Source of the DNA: Cryptosporangium aurantiacum
GTDB taxonomy: Bacteria > Actinomycetota > Actinomycetes > Mycobacteriales > Cryptosporangiaceae
Direction of reading: 5' to 3'
Length of the DNA stretch: 64,000 bases
Assembly (NCBI RefSeq): GCF_900143005.1
Contig: NZ_FRCS01000015.1
Span: 62,001-126,000, forward strand
Part shown: positions 26,601-35,350 of the stretch, piece by piece
How positions within the stretch are numbered: the first letter of the stretch is position 1
How the letters are laid out: the number at the start of each line of letters is the position of its first letter
Notes under the pieces: generated by a model
Told to the model about the DNA's origin: nothing
Seen by the model: only the letters and a program-made list of their open reading frames with translations
Databases searched by the model: none
Position numbers and translations under genes: made by a program

Positions 26601-27780
26601 ACACGGTCAACGTGTCCCCGGTCTGGGTCGCGATGTCGACGAACGTCGAACCACCGTCCGTGCTCCGCTGCCACTGCAGCGTCGGCGTCGGATCACCCGA
26701 CTTCGTCGCGGTCAACACCATCGAATCGCCCGAGTTCAGTGCGGCGGTACCCGCGATCGACACCGAGGGCGCGATGCCGGCCACCGTCAGGGTGGCCACG
26801 TTGGAGGTAGCAGAGTTGTAAATGTTGGTCGCTCTCGCCCGGTACTGGCGATTGTTCAGCGCAGTCGTCACATTCGACAGCACCAACGTCGTCGCGGTCT
26901 GGGCCTGAATGTCGTTGAACGTCGAACCACCGTCCGTGCTCTGCTGCCACTGCAACGTCGGCGTGGGATCGCCGCTTCGTGTCGCCGTCAACGTCGTCGA
27001 ATTCCCCGAGTTCAACGTCACGTTCCCGGCTATCGAGACCGTGGGGCTGGCGCCGATCTCCAGGGTGACCGGGTCGGAAATGTCGGTGCCAACACCGTTC
27101 GTGACCAGCGCCCGGTACTGAGCACCGTTCAGCGCCGCGGTCACGTTGCTGATCGTGAGCGTCGCCGATCGGGCACCAGACACACCGGGCGTACCGGTGG
27201 CGTTGGCAACCGACGTCCACGCGTTGCCGACGAGGCGCTGCCACCGCCAACTCAGCGGCGTGGCCCCCGCCGTCACCGGGGCGGTGATGTCCAGGGAGGT
27301 GCCCGCAGCCGACCGGACCGGATCCGCCACCGCTGCGCCGACGTCCGGCGCGGCGCCCACCGTAAGTGTCACTACGTTCGAGAAGGTGTCGCCGTCGCCG
27401 TCGGCGTTCGACAGTTTCACCCGGAACCGGGTCCCGTTCAGACCGGCGGCCAGGTCCGAGAGCGAGAGCGTGTCCGTGGTCGCGCCGCTGATCGTCGCGC
27501 CGAGCGGCGCGCCCGTACTCGTCGAGCCGTCGGTGACCGCGGTCCATGTCCCGGCCGCGTCGTACTGCCACTCGTAGGAGGTGGCATTGCTGCTCTCCAC
27601 GGTGAACTCCACGCTGCCGTTGACGGCGCTACCGTCGTTCACCGGCTGGAGCTGGATTGCCGGCGGCACCGCCACCGCCGGGACCGGCACCGCGACGAAG
27701 GCCAGCGCTGTCACCAGGCCGACCGCGAACGTCAATGCGCGCCTCCGCCGACGGGCGCCGTCACCCGTATCTGTTCCCAT
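23650..27780 (-). CDS. Giant secreted protein with 14 tandem Ig-like domains
   Basis: 1376 residues. A twin-Arg-rich N-terminus (GARRRRRALTF) and hydrophobic core (VGLVTALAFVAVPVPAVAV) make a signal peptide. The rest is 14 tandem Ig-like repeats of ~90-95 residues, each with W(Q/R)WQ or LQWQRSTDGGSTF near the middle, YRYRA(V/I)VTNSxG, and a closing (A/R)TLTV. Repeats 3-7 are the most alike (LQWQRSTDGGSTFxDIAT), showing recent duplication. No sorting signal, membrane anchor, catalytic domain or Cys pairs. Start ATG 27780 follows GGGGAGAAG. Likely an extended surface stalk or adhesin. Placed between rsmA and ispE, which are usually adjacent in actinobacteria. Confidence 0.88.
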   Translation of the reverse strand: MGTDTGDGARRRRRALTFAVGLVTALAFVAVPVPAVAVPPAIQLQPVNDGSAVNGSVEFTVESSNATSYEWQYDAAGTWTAVTDGSTSTGAPLGATISGATTDTLSLSDLAAGLNGTRFRVKLSNADGDGDTFSNVVTLTVGAAPDVGAAVADPVRSAAGTSLDITAPVTAGATPLSWRWQRLVGNAWTSVANATGTPGVSGARSATLTISNVTAALNGAQYRALVTNGVGTDISDPVTLEIGASPTVSIAGNVTLNSGNSTTLTATRSGDPTPTLQWQQSTDGGSTFNDIQAQTATTLVLSNVTTALNNRQYRARATNIYNSATSNVATLTVAGIAPSVSIAGTAALNSGDSMVLTATKSGDPTPTLQWQRSTDGGSTFVDIATQTGDTLTVSSVSTSMTGYEYRVVATNSVTTATSNVKTLTVTGTTPAVSISGTVALNSGDSTTLTATRSGDPTPTLQWQRSTNGGSTFVDIATETGTTLTVGPVTASMNGYQYRVVATNSVTSTPSEARTLAVAGIAPAVSVSADQSVVSGNPASFTATVSAGDPAPTLQWQRSTDGGSTFADIATETGTTLTLPSVTASMTDYRYRVVATNSVTSTNSVARTLTVAGIAPSVSVAPDRTVVAGSSTSFTATVSAGDPAPTLQWQRSTNGGSSFTNITGAVGDTLHLTSVDTSMSNYRYRVLATNSVTSAVSNARTLTVQPTPPTVTTPGNAIAASDRTATFTVDAEGDPAPTVQWQYRTPAGNWSDLSDGPGVSGATTETLSLSDLTSGSDGYRYRAVVTNSAGSVPSDSATLTVGTAPSVTDPASQTTSAGGTAVFSVSVTGSPLPSVQWETTTDGQAWTNLQDGSGVSGATSTTLVLSGVTAEMDGRQYRAMATNPAGEPVPSQSATLTVRTPPSVTTDPLNATARNGAATFSIAVEGTPVPEVQWQYLAASEGARWTDVTGVESATSATLELTGLTPAEDGYRYRAVVTNAAGTVNSDSATLSVGAAPTVTNPSAQSVVAGGTAVFSVSVTGSPLPQVRWQVRSGDSWTPMENGPGILGERSTTLVLSGVRSAQDGEQYRATVTNSAGGPVASEPATLTVGQPPTVSSDPNNAIVQSGGSAVFSVTVAGTPTPSVQWQQLAATNGATWTNLTNGTGVAGATSDRLELSSLSDASFGYRYRAAVSNTFGTVYSGPATLSVGIAPTVTDPNSVTASGGAATFSVSLGGAPTPTVQWQRKIPNGVWTNVSGATSTTLSLTGLTTAQSGYRYRAIASNGIGNPAVSDSAVLTVQVTPPTVTAPTSVTAVNGTATFTVTVAGDPAPTLQWQALPPAAGATWANLTNGTGISGATSNTLTLTGLTTARTGYRYRVVATTTAATVTSPSATLTVR

Positions 27781-27906
27781 CTGCTTCTCCCCCGACCCCA
27801 GTTACGGCGCTTACACCGAAAACTGATCATAGGAGCGGATGGTAACATTTGCCCTATTTGCGAATATTATAGACGGGTCCCCATGGCTGGCTGCGGTCGC
27901 GCAGAG

Positions 27907-28986
27907 TCAGCGGCCCCGCTGATTCTGCGCTGCCGCGATGCGGGCGAACGTCGTGATGTCGACCGTCTCACCGCGTGCGCTGGGGTCCACCCCGGCGGTC
28001 CGCAAGGCCGCCTCCGCTTGCGGCGCTCCCCCGGCCCATCCGGCCAGGGCGGCCCGCAGCGTCTTGCGGCGCTGCGCGAACGCGGCGTCGACCACCGCGA
28101 ACGTGTCCTTGCGCGACGCACCGACCGGTGGGTCGCGCCGTTCCAGCCGCACCAAGCCGGAATCCACATTGGGAACGGGCCAGAAGACCGCGCGCGGGAC
28201 CGCGCCGGCCTTGGTCACCGCGGAGTACCAGGCCGCCTTGGCGCTCGGCACGCCGTACGTGCGCGAACCGGGTGGCGCGGCCAGCCGGTCGGCGACCTCG
28301 GCCTGGACCATCACCAGCCCGGTGCGCAACGTCGGCACGGTCTCCAGCAGGTGCAGGACGACCGGCACAGCCACGTTGTACGGCAGGTTCGCGACCAGCG
28401 CGGTGGGCCCGGCGGTGGCCGGCGTCCCGCCACCCGCGTGACCGGCCGCGGCCGGTGCGGTCGCCGCGCCCCGCGGCTCGGCCGATGCGTCAGCCGAGAC
28501 AGCGGCCGGGGCCGACGCGTCAGTCGAGACGGTCGGGAGGGCTGCCACGTCAGCGGCGACGGCGGCCGGGTGAGGCGCGCGGACGCGCTGGGCGGCGTCG
28601 GTCAGCTCCGCGAGCGAGACGGTCATCGCGTCGGCGGTCAGCACCGCCAGGCGCGCGGAACGGGACGGCAGCCGATCGGCGACCGTGTCCGGCAGGGCTG
28701 CGGCGAGCACCGGGTCGATCTCGACCGCCACGACGCCGGCAGCGGCGCCTAGCAGTCCGAGCGTCAACGAGCCGAGGCCGGGGCCGACCTCGAGCACGAC
28801 GTCGTCCGGGCCGATGCCCGCGGTGCGGACGATGCGCCGGATCGTGTTCGGGTCGTGGAGAAAATTCTGGCCGAGCGTCTTGGTCGGACGCACGCCGAGC
28901 CGCTCGGCCAGCGCACGGATCTCCGCCGGCCCGAGCAACCCGTCCTCGGAGGATGAGCGCTCGCGCGAAGACCGTGATGGAGCCAC
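27907..28986 (-). CDS. rsmA: 16S rRNA (adenine1518-N6/adenine1519-N6)-dimethyltransferase
   Basis: About 359 residues. Methylates two adenines in the 3' helix of 16S rRNA. Motifs: [18 protein letters not shown] motif [13 protein letters not shown], acidic EIDP, and the catalytic NLPYNVAVP. Between the DAM segment and NLPY there is an extra ~55-60-residue Ala/Thr/Ser-rich stretch ([15 protein letters not shown]...) not found in the typical ~280-residue enzyme. Start uncertain: GTG 29034 lies inside the rpfB terminator stem, so GTG 28986 is chosen; both are upstream of the conserved [16 protein letters not shown]. Follows rpfB, as in mycobacteria. Confidence 0.93.
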   Translation of the reverse strand: MAPSRSSRERSSSEDGLLGPAEIRALAERLGVRPTKTLGQNFLHDPNTIRRIVRTAGIGPDDVVLEVGPGLGSLTLGLLGAAAGVVAVEIDPVLAAALPDTVADRLPSRSARLAVLTADAMTVSLAELTDAAQRVRAPHPAAVAADVAALPTVSTDASAPAAVSADASAEPRGAATAPAAAGHAGGGTPATAGPTALVANLPYNVAVPVVLHLLETVPTLRTGLVMVQAEVADRLAAPPGSRTYGVPSAKAAWYSAVTKAGAVPRAVFWPVPNVDSGLVRLERRDPPVGASRKDTFAVVDAAFAQRRKTLRAALAGWAGGAPQAEAALRTAGVDPSARGETVDITTFARIAAAQNQRGR

Positions 28987-29032
28987 GCCCGGAACGATAC
29001 CCAGGCCCTTCCCTGCGGGACGGCGCCGGATC

Positions 29033-29078
29033 ACGCGAAACCGGTCTCTAAGGCGCAGCTTAGAGACCGGTTTCGCGT
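29033..29078 (-). terminator. Perfect 20-bp hairpin between rpfB and rsmA
   Basis: Arms 29033-29052 and 29059-29078 pair without mismatch around a 6-nt loop. It begins 25 nt after the rpfB stop and reaches into the longest possible rsmA reading frame. Most likely the rpfB terminator or an attenuator in front of rsmA. Confidence 0.85.
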
Positions 29079-29103
29079 CGATCAGCGCGTTGTAGCCGAC
29101 GGC

Positions 29104-30204
29104 CTAGGAGAACAGGCGCGAACCGCAGACCGGCCACTGACCGGCACCGGCGGCGTTGTACAGCTTGATCGCGCGGTAGGTCTGTTCCGCGGCGCTCGCC
29201 TGGCTCGGCAGACCGGTGCCGCCCACCCGCCGCCACGTGCTCACGCTGAACTGGTAGAGCCCGTGGTAGGTGCCACCAGCGGAAACCACGCTCACGCGTC
29301 CACCGGACTCGCACTGCGCCAACGCCGCCCAGTTCAGGCCGTTGCCGCCCGTGGGGTACGCCTTGGTGCCCTTCGCGACCACGGTCGTCTTGGCGGCGGT
29401 CAGCACGGTCTTGGAGACCACCTGCTGACCGGTCAACTTGCCGTCCGTGTAGACGTACTGGATGACGCGCCGCTCGGTTCCGGAGCGCCCCTGCGTCACC
29501 ACCCGCTTCTCGCCGGTGAACATGCTCGAGTCCGAGCGCGTCTGGACCGGCGCCGCGATCTTCACGGTCTTGGCCGCGGTCTTCGTGGTGATCCGCTGGA
29601 TCGTCACCTGCTGGCCGGCCGCCAGCACCGTCGTGACCGCCGGGATCACCCGGTCGTCCGCGTCGAGCGTGAGGCCCTTTTCGTCGAGCAACTCATCCAC
29701 GGTCGCTGCGTAGGTGGTTGCGGTCGCGGTCTTACCGTCCGCCTTCAGCGTCACCTGCTTCTGCGTATTGACGCTGAACGCGGCGTTGACCAGCGGCAGG
29801 CGCGAGCGGCGCGACGCGGAGATCTTGACGTCCCGGCGGCCCATGCTGAGCTCGTTGAGCGCCTCGTCGACGGTCGGCGCGGTGACCCAGACCTCGCGGG
29901 TCGTGCCGTCGATCGTCACCTTGAGTTTGCGGGCCCGATCGATCTCGATCGTGTCGCCCTTCCGGACTTCGGCATCAACGGCGGGGATGACCTCGTCCCG
30001 TTCGCCGACCTTCACGTCTGCGGCGTCGAGGACACCGGCGACGTCGTCCGCGTGGGTGTGCACCGTCCGTTCTTCTCCGTCAACACGAAGAGTCACTGCG
30101 CGGTCGGTGGCTACCCAGGCACCTCCTCCGGCCAATAACGCCGCGACAGAGGCGATCGTGATTCCCGTAGCTACTTTTTTCGCGCGTGGCGAGCGGTACT
30201 CCAC
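29104..30204 (-). CDS. rpfB: Resuscitation-promoting factor RpfB-type lytic transglycosylase
   Basis: 366 residues. One N-terminal hydrophobic segment (IASVAALLAGGGAWVA) anchors or exports it. Three DUF348/ubiquitin-like repeats follow (VTLRVDGEERTVHT; LKVTIDGTTREVWV; VTLKADGKTATATT), then a G5 domain (~205-280, QTRSDSSMFTGEKRVVTQG...), then the Rpf lysozyme-like domain from ~291: NWAALAQCESGG with the catalytic Glu at ~299, TYHGLYQFS, and a closing Cys in WPVCGSRL. It cleaves peptidoglycan and promotes growth resumption. GTG start. Same layout and ~same length as M. tuberculosis RpfB; neighbours tatD and rsmA match too. Confidence 0.95.
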   Translation of the reverse strand: MEYRSPRAKKVATGITIASVAALLAGGGAWVATDRAVTLRVDGEERTVHTHADDVAGVLDAADVKVGERDEVIPAVDAEVRKGDTIEIDRARKLKVTIDGTTREVWVTAPTVDEALNELSMGRRDVKISASRRSRLPLVNAAFSVNTQKQVTLKADGKTATATTYAATVDELLDEKGLTLDADDRVIPAVTTVLAAGQQVTIQRITTKTAAKTVKIAAPVQTRSDSSMFTGEKRVVTQGRSGTERRVIQYVYTDGKLTGQQVVSKTVLTAAKTTVVAKGTKAYPTGGNGLNWAALAQCESGGRVSVVSAGGTYHGLYQFSVSTWRRVGGTGLPSQASAAEQTYRAIKLYNAAGAGQWPVCGSRLFS

Positions 30205-30270
30205 CCGACTCCAGACCTTGGCGGACCCGGGCAGGACGGTGAAACGAACTGCGGTCCATCCCGGCTTCGT

Positions 30271-30297
30271 GGGTCGCTAGGTGAACCCTGGCGACCC
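30271..30297 (-). promoter_or_regulatory. Hairpin in the rpfB leader
   Basis: GGGTCGC (30271-30277) pairs with GCGACCC (30291-30297), with an inner AGG/CCT pair, 67 nt upstream of the rpfB start. It would lie in the 5' leader of the transcript. Actinobacterial rpf genes are often controlled by c-di-AMP (ydaO-type) riboswitches; I could not find that riboswitch's conserved core here, so this is only a possible leader structure. Confidence 0.35.
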
Positions 30298-30446
30298 GAC
30301 GGGCCACCGTACGTGCCCGTTCGCCACGTCGCCACCCACCTATCCGGGCACGATCAGGACATCTAGGCCCAGCGCCGTCCGGTTTGTAGCGCGCTGCGAG
30401 GTCACTTTCGTGGACTTACTCACGCCCCGGATCACGTCGCGACCGG

Positions 30447-31268
30447 CTATCCACAGGGGCCGAAGACGCGTTCGCCGGTGGCCCAGAGCGCCGCGGACAG
30501 CTCGTCCACGTCCTCTCCCCGAACCTCGGCCAACGCCCGCACGATCAACGGAATCAGATACGGAGCGTTGGGGCGCCCGCGGTACGGCATCGGCGTCAGG
30601 TACGGCCCGTCGGTCTCCACCAGCAGCAGTTCCCGCGGCGCCACCGCGGCGGCGTCCCGAAGGTTCTGGGCGTTCTTGAACGTCAGCGTGCCCGCGAAGC
30701 TCATCACGTAGCCGGCGTCCGCACACCGCCGGGCCATGGCCTCGTCGCCGGAGTAGCAGTGGAAGACGACCTTCTCAGGCGCGCCCTCGGATTCCAACAC
30801 GCGGAACACGTCGTCGTGGGCGTCCCGATCGTGGATCACCAGCGCTTTGCCGTACTGCTTGGCCAGCTGGATGTGCGCGCGGAACGACTCCTCCTGCGCT
30901 GCGACACCCTCCGGACCCGTGCGGTAGTAGTCCAGCCCGGTCTCGCCGATCCCGCGGACTTCGGGGCGGGCAGCCAGCTTCTCGATCTCCGCGAGCGCGG
31001 CGTCCAGATCGGTGAGGCCGGGAACGTCGTTCGGGTGGATCGCCACGGTCGCCGCCACCGACGGGTACGAGGCGGCCAGGTCCGCTGCCCAGACCGACGA
31101 CGGCACGTCACAGCCCACTTGGACGACCCGGGTGACGCCCACCGCTGCGGCCCTGGCCAGGGCCGCAGCGGGGTCACCGCCTTGCACGTCGAGGTGGGTG
31201 TGGCTGTCCAGAACCGCCGTCGTCAGCGGCTCGGGATCCGGCGGCGCCGAACCCTCGCGAGGGCTCAC
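30447..31268 (-). CDS. tatD: TatD-family metal-dependent hydrolase/DNase
   Basis: 273 residues, TIM-barrel amidohydrolase fold. Metal-binding motifs in order: [30 protein letters not shown] and [14 protein letters not shown]. TatD-family enzymes act as 3'-5' exonucleases on DNA; the precise substrate here is not shown. GTG start overlaps the metG stop (GTGA), so it is made together with metG. The order metG, tatD, rpfB, rsmA is conserved in actinobacteria. Confidence 0.94.
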   Translation of the reverse strand: MSPREGSAPPDPEPLTTAVLDSHTHLDVQGGDPAAALARAAAVGVTRVVQVGCDVPSSVWAADLAASYPSVAATVAIHPNDVPGLTDLDAALAEIEKLAARPEVRGIGETGLDYYRTGPEGVAAQEESFRAHIQLAKQYGKALVIHDRDAHDDVFRVLESEGAPEKVVFHCYSGDEAMARRCADAGYVMSFAGTLTFKNAQNLRDAAAVAPRELLLVETDGPYLTPMPYRGRPNAPYLIPLIVRALAEVRGEDVDELSAALWATGERVFGPCG

Positions 31269-33055
31269 TCGCCCCCCAACCGTGCCAGCTCTTCCTCCAC
31301 GATCGACTCGTCGAGCTTCTTGAACACCGGCTTCGGCGGAGCCAGCGGACGCCCCACCTCGATCGGCCGCGACGCCCAGCGTGCCTGCGCCGCCGCGTAG
31401 TCACCGGAGATGACCGGATAGTCCGGTCCGCCCTCCTCAGAGACCTCGCGGATCTCCGGCGAGCCCGACCAGACGCCGGTCTCTCCCAGCAGCTCGTGCA
31501 CTTTCTGCGCCGAGTGCGGCAGGAACGGCGTCAACAGCGCTTTGCAGTCGTCGACGACCTGCAGCGCGGTGTGCAGCACGGTGTCCCGACGCTCGTGCGT
31601 CGAAGGATCCTTCAGCGACCAGGGCGCCTGGTCGGAGAGGTACTTGTTCGCCTCGCCGACGACCCGCATCGCCTCGCCGATCGCCGCCTTGAACCGCGAC
31701 CGCTCCAGCAGCGCCCCGACCGACGCGAACGCGGCCTTCGACGTGTCGAGCAGGGCGGCGTCCGCCTCGGTGAGCGTCCCGGGAGTGGGCACCGCACCGA
31801 CGTTCTTCGCGGCCAGCGAGATCGACCGGTTGACCAGGTTGCCCCAGCCGGCGACCAGCTCGTCGTTGTTGCGCCGGCGGAACTCCGTCCACGTGAAGTC
31901 CGTGTCCTGGTTCTCCGGACCGGCCGCCGCGATGAAGTACCGCAGCGAGTCGGCGTCGTACCGCGACAGGAAGTCGTTGACGTAGATGACGACCCGGCGG
32001 GACGACGAGAACTTCTTGCCCTCCATCGTCAGGAACTCGCTCGAGACGACCTCGGTCGGCAGCTCCAGGGTCCCGTACGCCCCCGGCGAACCACCGCGCG
32101 ACCCGCGACCGTCGTAGCCGAGAAGCTCGGCCGGCCAGATCTGCGAGTGGAACGTGATGTTGTCCTTGCCCATGAAGTAGAACGAGGACGCCTCGGGGTT
32201 GCACCACCAGGACTTCCAGGCGTCCGGCTCCCCCGAGCGGCGCGCCCACTCGACCGACGCCGACAGGTACCCGATCACCGCGTCGAACCAGACGTAGAGC
32301 CGCTTGTTGGGGTTGTCCTCCCAGCCGGGCAGCGGCACCGGGACACCCCAGTCGATGTCCCGGGTCATCGCCCGCGGCTTGAGGTCGTCGAGCAGGTTCA
32401 GCGAGAACTTGAGGACGTTCGGCCGCCAGTCGGTGCGGGTCTGCAGCCAGGCACCGAGCGCCTCGGCCAGCGCGGGCAGGTCGAGGAAGAAGTGCTCGGT
32501 CTCGACGAACTGCGGCGTCTCGCCGTTGATCTTCGAGCGCGGGTCGATCAGGTCCGTGGGGTCGAGCTGGTTGCCGCAGTTGTCGCACTGATCGCCACGG
32601 GCGCTCGGATAGCCGCAGATCGGGCAGGTGCCCTCGATGAAGCGGTCGGGCAGCGTGCGGCCGGTCGACGGGCTGATCGCGCCCTTCGTCGTCTTCTCGA
32701 TCATGTACCCGTTGCGGTACAGGGTCTTGAACAGCTCCTGCGCCACCGCGTAGTGGTTGCGCGTGGTCGTGCGGGTGAACAGGTCGTACGAGAGCCCCAG
32801 GCCCTGCAGATCGTCGACGATCACTCGGTTGTAGCGGTCGGCGAGCTCGCGCGCGGTCACGCCCTCCTGCTCGGCCTGGACCAGGATCGGCGTCCCGTGC
32901 TCGTCGGTGCCCGAGACCATGAGCACCTTGTTGCCCGCCATGCGCTGATACCGGCTGAATACGTCCGACGGGACGCCGAATCCGGAGACGTGGCCGATGT
33001 GCCGCGGGCCATTGGCGTAGGGCCACGCGACCGCAGTGAGGATGTGACGGGTCAT
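31265..33055 (-). CDS. metG: Methionyl-tRNA synthetase
   Basis: 596 residues, class I synthetase. HIGH box within [14 protein letters not shown]; a zinc-binding insert with two CxxC pairs ([18 protein letters not shown]) marks the two-knuckle MetG1 type; KMSKS-type loop KKFSSSRR; anticodon-binding helical domain [14 protein letters not shown]. No C-terminal tRNA-binding (EMAP-like) domain. Charges tRNA-Met for initiation and elongation. Divergent from the gene at 33172 across a 116-nt promoter region. Confidence 0.97.
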   Translation of the reverse strand: MTRHILTAVAWPYANGPRHIGHVSGFGVPSDVFSRYQRMAGNKVLMVSGTDEHGTPILVQAEQEGVTARELADRYNRVIVDDLQGLGLSYDLFTRTTTRNHYAVAQELFKTLYRNGYMIEKTTKGAISPSTGRTLPDRFIEGTCPICGYPSARGDQCDNCGNQLDPTDLIDPRSKINGETPQFVETEHFFLDLPALAEALGAWLQTRTDWRPNVLKFSLNLLDDLKPRAMTRDIDWGVPVPLPGWEDNPNKRLYVWFDAVIGYLSASVEWARRSGEPDAWKSWWCNPEASSFYFMGKDNITFHSQIWPAELLGYDGRGSRGGSPGAYGTLELPTEVVSSEFLTMEGKKFSSSRRVVIYVNDFLSRYDADSLRYFIAAAGPENQDTDFTWTEFRRRNNDELVAGWGNLVNRSISLAAKNVGAVPTPGTLTEADAALLDTSKAAFASVGALLERSRFKAAIGEAMRVVGEANKYLSDQAPWSLKDPSTHERRDTVLHTALQVVDDCKALLTPFLPHSAQKVHELLGETGVWSGSPEIREVSEEGGPDYPVISGDYAAAQARWASRPIEVGRPLAPPKPVFKKLDESIVEEELARLGGE

Positions 33056-33171
33056 GCCCCAAGCCTATGCCGTCGGTAGGAGACGTTTTTCCGCGATAGG
33101 CCACAGCACCCGCCACGCCGACAAACGGAACTATCCGTCATTACGGGCGGTGGTCGCGCTCCAATGGATCC

Positions 33172-34197
33172 GTGGGCACCAGCAACAACACTGCAGCGGA
33201 TGCTCGACCGGCCGAGGAAGCGTCGGCTCTGTCCACGGAGGTGCCGACGTTCGCGGGTTCACCCGCGTCGGCCGCCGTGGAGGATCCGGTCCTGTTCGAG
33301 TGGGACGCGCCGGATCCCGGCGCCCGCCCGACCGGTGATCCGGTTACGGACGCCGACGATCAACCGCCGTCACCGGACGAGATGGCCGGCGCACAGGCGC
33401 TCCCGCTCGATCTGCCCGACGCACCGGCGCGTACCGCGGGGCAGCCGCTGGTCCTCTACCGGGCCGCGCCGCGAGGCACCGCCGACCGCTGGGTGGACGC
33501 CGGACTAGCGCTCCTGCTCCGCGACCGAGACCGCGCGGGCGGCGCAAGGGGCCGGGCCGGCGACGCGCGCGGCGGGCCGGTGGACGGGAACGGGCTGGCG
33601 GGCGGCGGCCCGGTGGTGGGTGAGCGGAGCGCCCGGCCCTCGATGCGCCGCGGTGCCGCGCACAGCAGCGGCCAGGACACCGTGGCCACTCCCGCGCACG
33701 ACGGGCTGCGGCACCCCGCGACCGGGCTCGCGTCCGCTCTTGCGCTCGGGCTGCTCGCGGCGTTCTTCGGCTGGGTCAGCGCGGCGCCGTTCTGGCTGGC
33801 GAACGGCGTGGGCACGACCGGCACCGCGACCGTCGTCCGCTGCCAGGAGCAGACGTTCGGCGACCGCTGCTCGGCCCGGTTCGTCGCCGCCGATGGTGCG
33901 TTCATCCGGACGGTCCGGCTCGCCGACCTCGACCCGTCCGACCGGGCGCCGGGCAGCACCGTCCGGGCACGCGTTCTGACGAGCGGCGACGTCGCCTACG
34001 CCGGGCCGGTCGCCGGTCTGCACCTGCGCTGGATCCTCGGGTTCGCTGCGGTGCTGGCCTGCGGTATCGGCACCGGCGCTGCCACCGGAGTGCAGCGGCT
34101 GCGCCGCGCGGGCCCCCGCAAGGTCGCGATGCTCTGGGCGCTGTCGCTGGGCGGCCCCGCCGCGCTCGCCCTGATCACCCTCGTCGCCGCGCTCTAA
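33172..34197 (+). CDS. Membrane protein of unknown function with disordered N-terminal half
   Basis: 341 residues. The first ~175 are acidic then Gly/Arg-rich and look disordered. Three hydrophobic segments follow: ASALALGLLAAFFGWVSAA, ILGFAAVLACGIGTGAATG and ALSLGGPAALALITLVAAL. Between the first two is an extracytoplasmic-looking beta-rich segment (GTATVVRCQEQTFGDRCSARF) that carries two Cys and resembles a DUF3592-type module. GTG start. Divergent from metG. No functional assignment. Confidence 0.65.
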   Translation: MGTSNNTAADARPAEEASALSTEVPTFAGSPASAAVEDPVLFEWDAPDPGARPTGDPVTDADDQPPSPDEMAGAQALPLDLPDAPARTAGQPLVLYRAAPRGTADRWVDAGLALLLRDRDRAGGARGRAGDARGGPVDGNGLAGGGPVVGERSARPSMRRGAAHSSGQDTVATPAHDGLRHPATGLASALALGLLAAFFGWVSAAPFWLANGVGTTGTATVVRCQEQTFGDRCSARFVAADGAFIRTVRLADLDPSDRAPGSTVRARVLTSGDVAYAGPVAGLHLRWILGFAAVLACGIGTGAATGVQRLRRAGPRKVAMLWALSLGGPAALALITLVAAL

Positions 34198-34240
34198 GGC
34201 GCCGGTGGTGCCCGGAGCGGAAAACCGCGGCCGGGCGGCG

Positions 34241-35350
34241 TCAGAAAGAAGAGAGCCACGCTGAGGGGATCGTCGGGACCCACCACCAAGACAGCGCGAT
34301 CTGCAGGATCGCGACAGCGATCAGCAGGCCGGCTACCAGGCGATTGTCCGGGCGGCGGAGGGTCACGACCGCGGTGTAGGCGAGGAGGACGTACGCCAGC
34401 GCGGGCGAGTAGCCCAGGCCGAGCCAGGCACCGAGGACCAGCGCGAGCACCGGCGCGAGGTAACCGACCAGGGACGTGGGGCGTCGCCAGGCGTGCAGCA
34501 CCGCGGCGAGGACGTAGAGCGGCACGTGTCCGAGGCCGGTCAGGACGGTGCGGGCCGCGGTGTCGAAGCTCTCCAGGACGCCGCCGCGGAACGTGAACGG
34601 TGCGGTGTCGAGCTCGCCGGTGAAACGCCACTCGAGGAACGCCCAGGCGGCGGTGACGAACGCGACCGGGAACAGCACGACGGCGAGCGTCGCGGCGGCC
34701 GAGCCCGGTTCGGCGCGGTACCGGGCGCCGGCGATCGACGGAACGGCCACCGCCAGAGCGAGCGCGAACACCAGCGCGATGTCATCGAATCCGGCCGCCG
34801 CCGCGACCGACAGGCCCGCGACGAAACCGCCCTCAGTGTCCTTGTCGATGACGAACCGGGTGAACCCGTCGATCGCCAGCGCGAACAGCGCGGTCACGGC
34901 GATCGCGGGCAGTGCCTCGGACGCCACGAACGCGGCTGCCGGAGCGGCGACCAGCGTCAGCAGGAGCGGAACCGCGACCACCGCGGGCACCCGCCGGAGC
35001 ACCAGACGCTCCGCGAGCACCTGCACGACGACGCCCGCGAACAGCGCGGCGACCACCGAGAGCGCGAGCTCACCGCCCGGCAGTACCCCGGCGAGGAACG
35101 TCGGGACCGGCGGGTACGCGTGGCCCAGTCCGCCGAGCGCCGCGCCACCGTCGACGACGGCGTCGGCCTGGCGCTCCAGCAGCCGATGTTCGCTGCTGAC
35201 GTATCCGCTCGCGTCGGCCACGACCGCCAGCACGACCAGCGGCAGGGCACACGCGACGCGGAGCGCCCAGCGGGCCGTCGGGTCAGCCGGCCACCGGTTG
35301 CTTCTCCAGCCCGGCAGCGCTGCCGGTGGGAGCGACAGTACTGAGGCCAT
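34241..35350 (-). CDS. Polytopic membrane protein, possible GT-C-like partner of the GT2 gene
   Basis: 369 residues with about 9-10 membrane helices. After the first helix comes an extracytoplasmic loop HRLLERQADA...GLGHAYPPVPTFLAG; HxYPPxP-type loops occur in integral-membrane (GT-C) glycosyltransferases, but no catalytic Asp pair can be assigned. The ATG lies inside the upstream GT2 gene, overlapping it by 68 nt, which implies tight translational coupling. It may help export or extend the sugar polymer made by the GT2 protein. Family membership is uncertain. Confidence 0.65.
   Translation of the reverse strand: MASVLSLPPAALPGWRSNRWPADPTARWALRVACALPLVVLAVVADASGYVSSEHRLLERQADAVVDGGAALGGLGHAYPPVPTFLAGVLPGGELALSVVAALFAGVVVQVLAERLVLRRVPAVVAVPLLLTLVAAPAAAFVASEALPAIAVTALFALAIDGFTRFVIDKDTEGGFVAGLSVAAAAGFDDIALVFALALAVAVPSIAGARYRAEPGSAAATLAVVLFPVAFVTAAWAFLEWRFTGELDTAPFTFRGGVLESFDTAARTVLTGLGHVPLYVLAAVLHAWRRPTSLVGYLAPVLALVLGAWLGLGYSPALAYVLLAYTAVVTLRRPDNRLVAGLLIAVAILQIALSWWWVPTIPSAWLSSF

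Noticed and set aside
23650-27780. Regular DNA repeats that could look like a CRISPR array or satellite
   Set aside because: The ~280-nt period matches one Ig domain, the frame is open throughout, and there are no short direct repeats with unique spacers.
23650-27780. LPxTG-type sortase anchoring of the Ig-repeat protein
   Set aside because: No LPxTG, no C-terminal hydrophobic segment or basic tail; the protein ends in the last Ig repeat.
30205-30446. ydaO-type c-di-AMP riboswitch upstream of rpfB
   Set aside because: Such riboswitches are common before actinobacterial rpf genes, but the conserved core segments could not be found; only a simple hairpin was seen.
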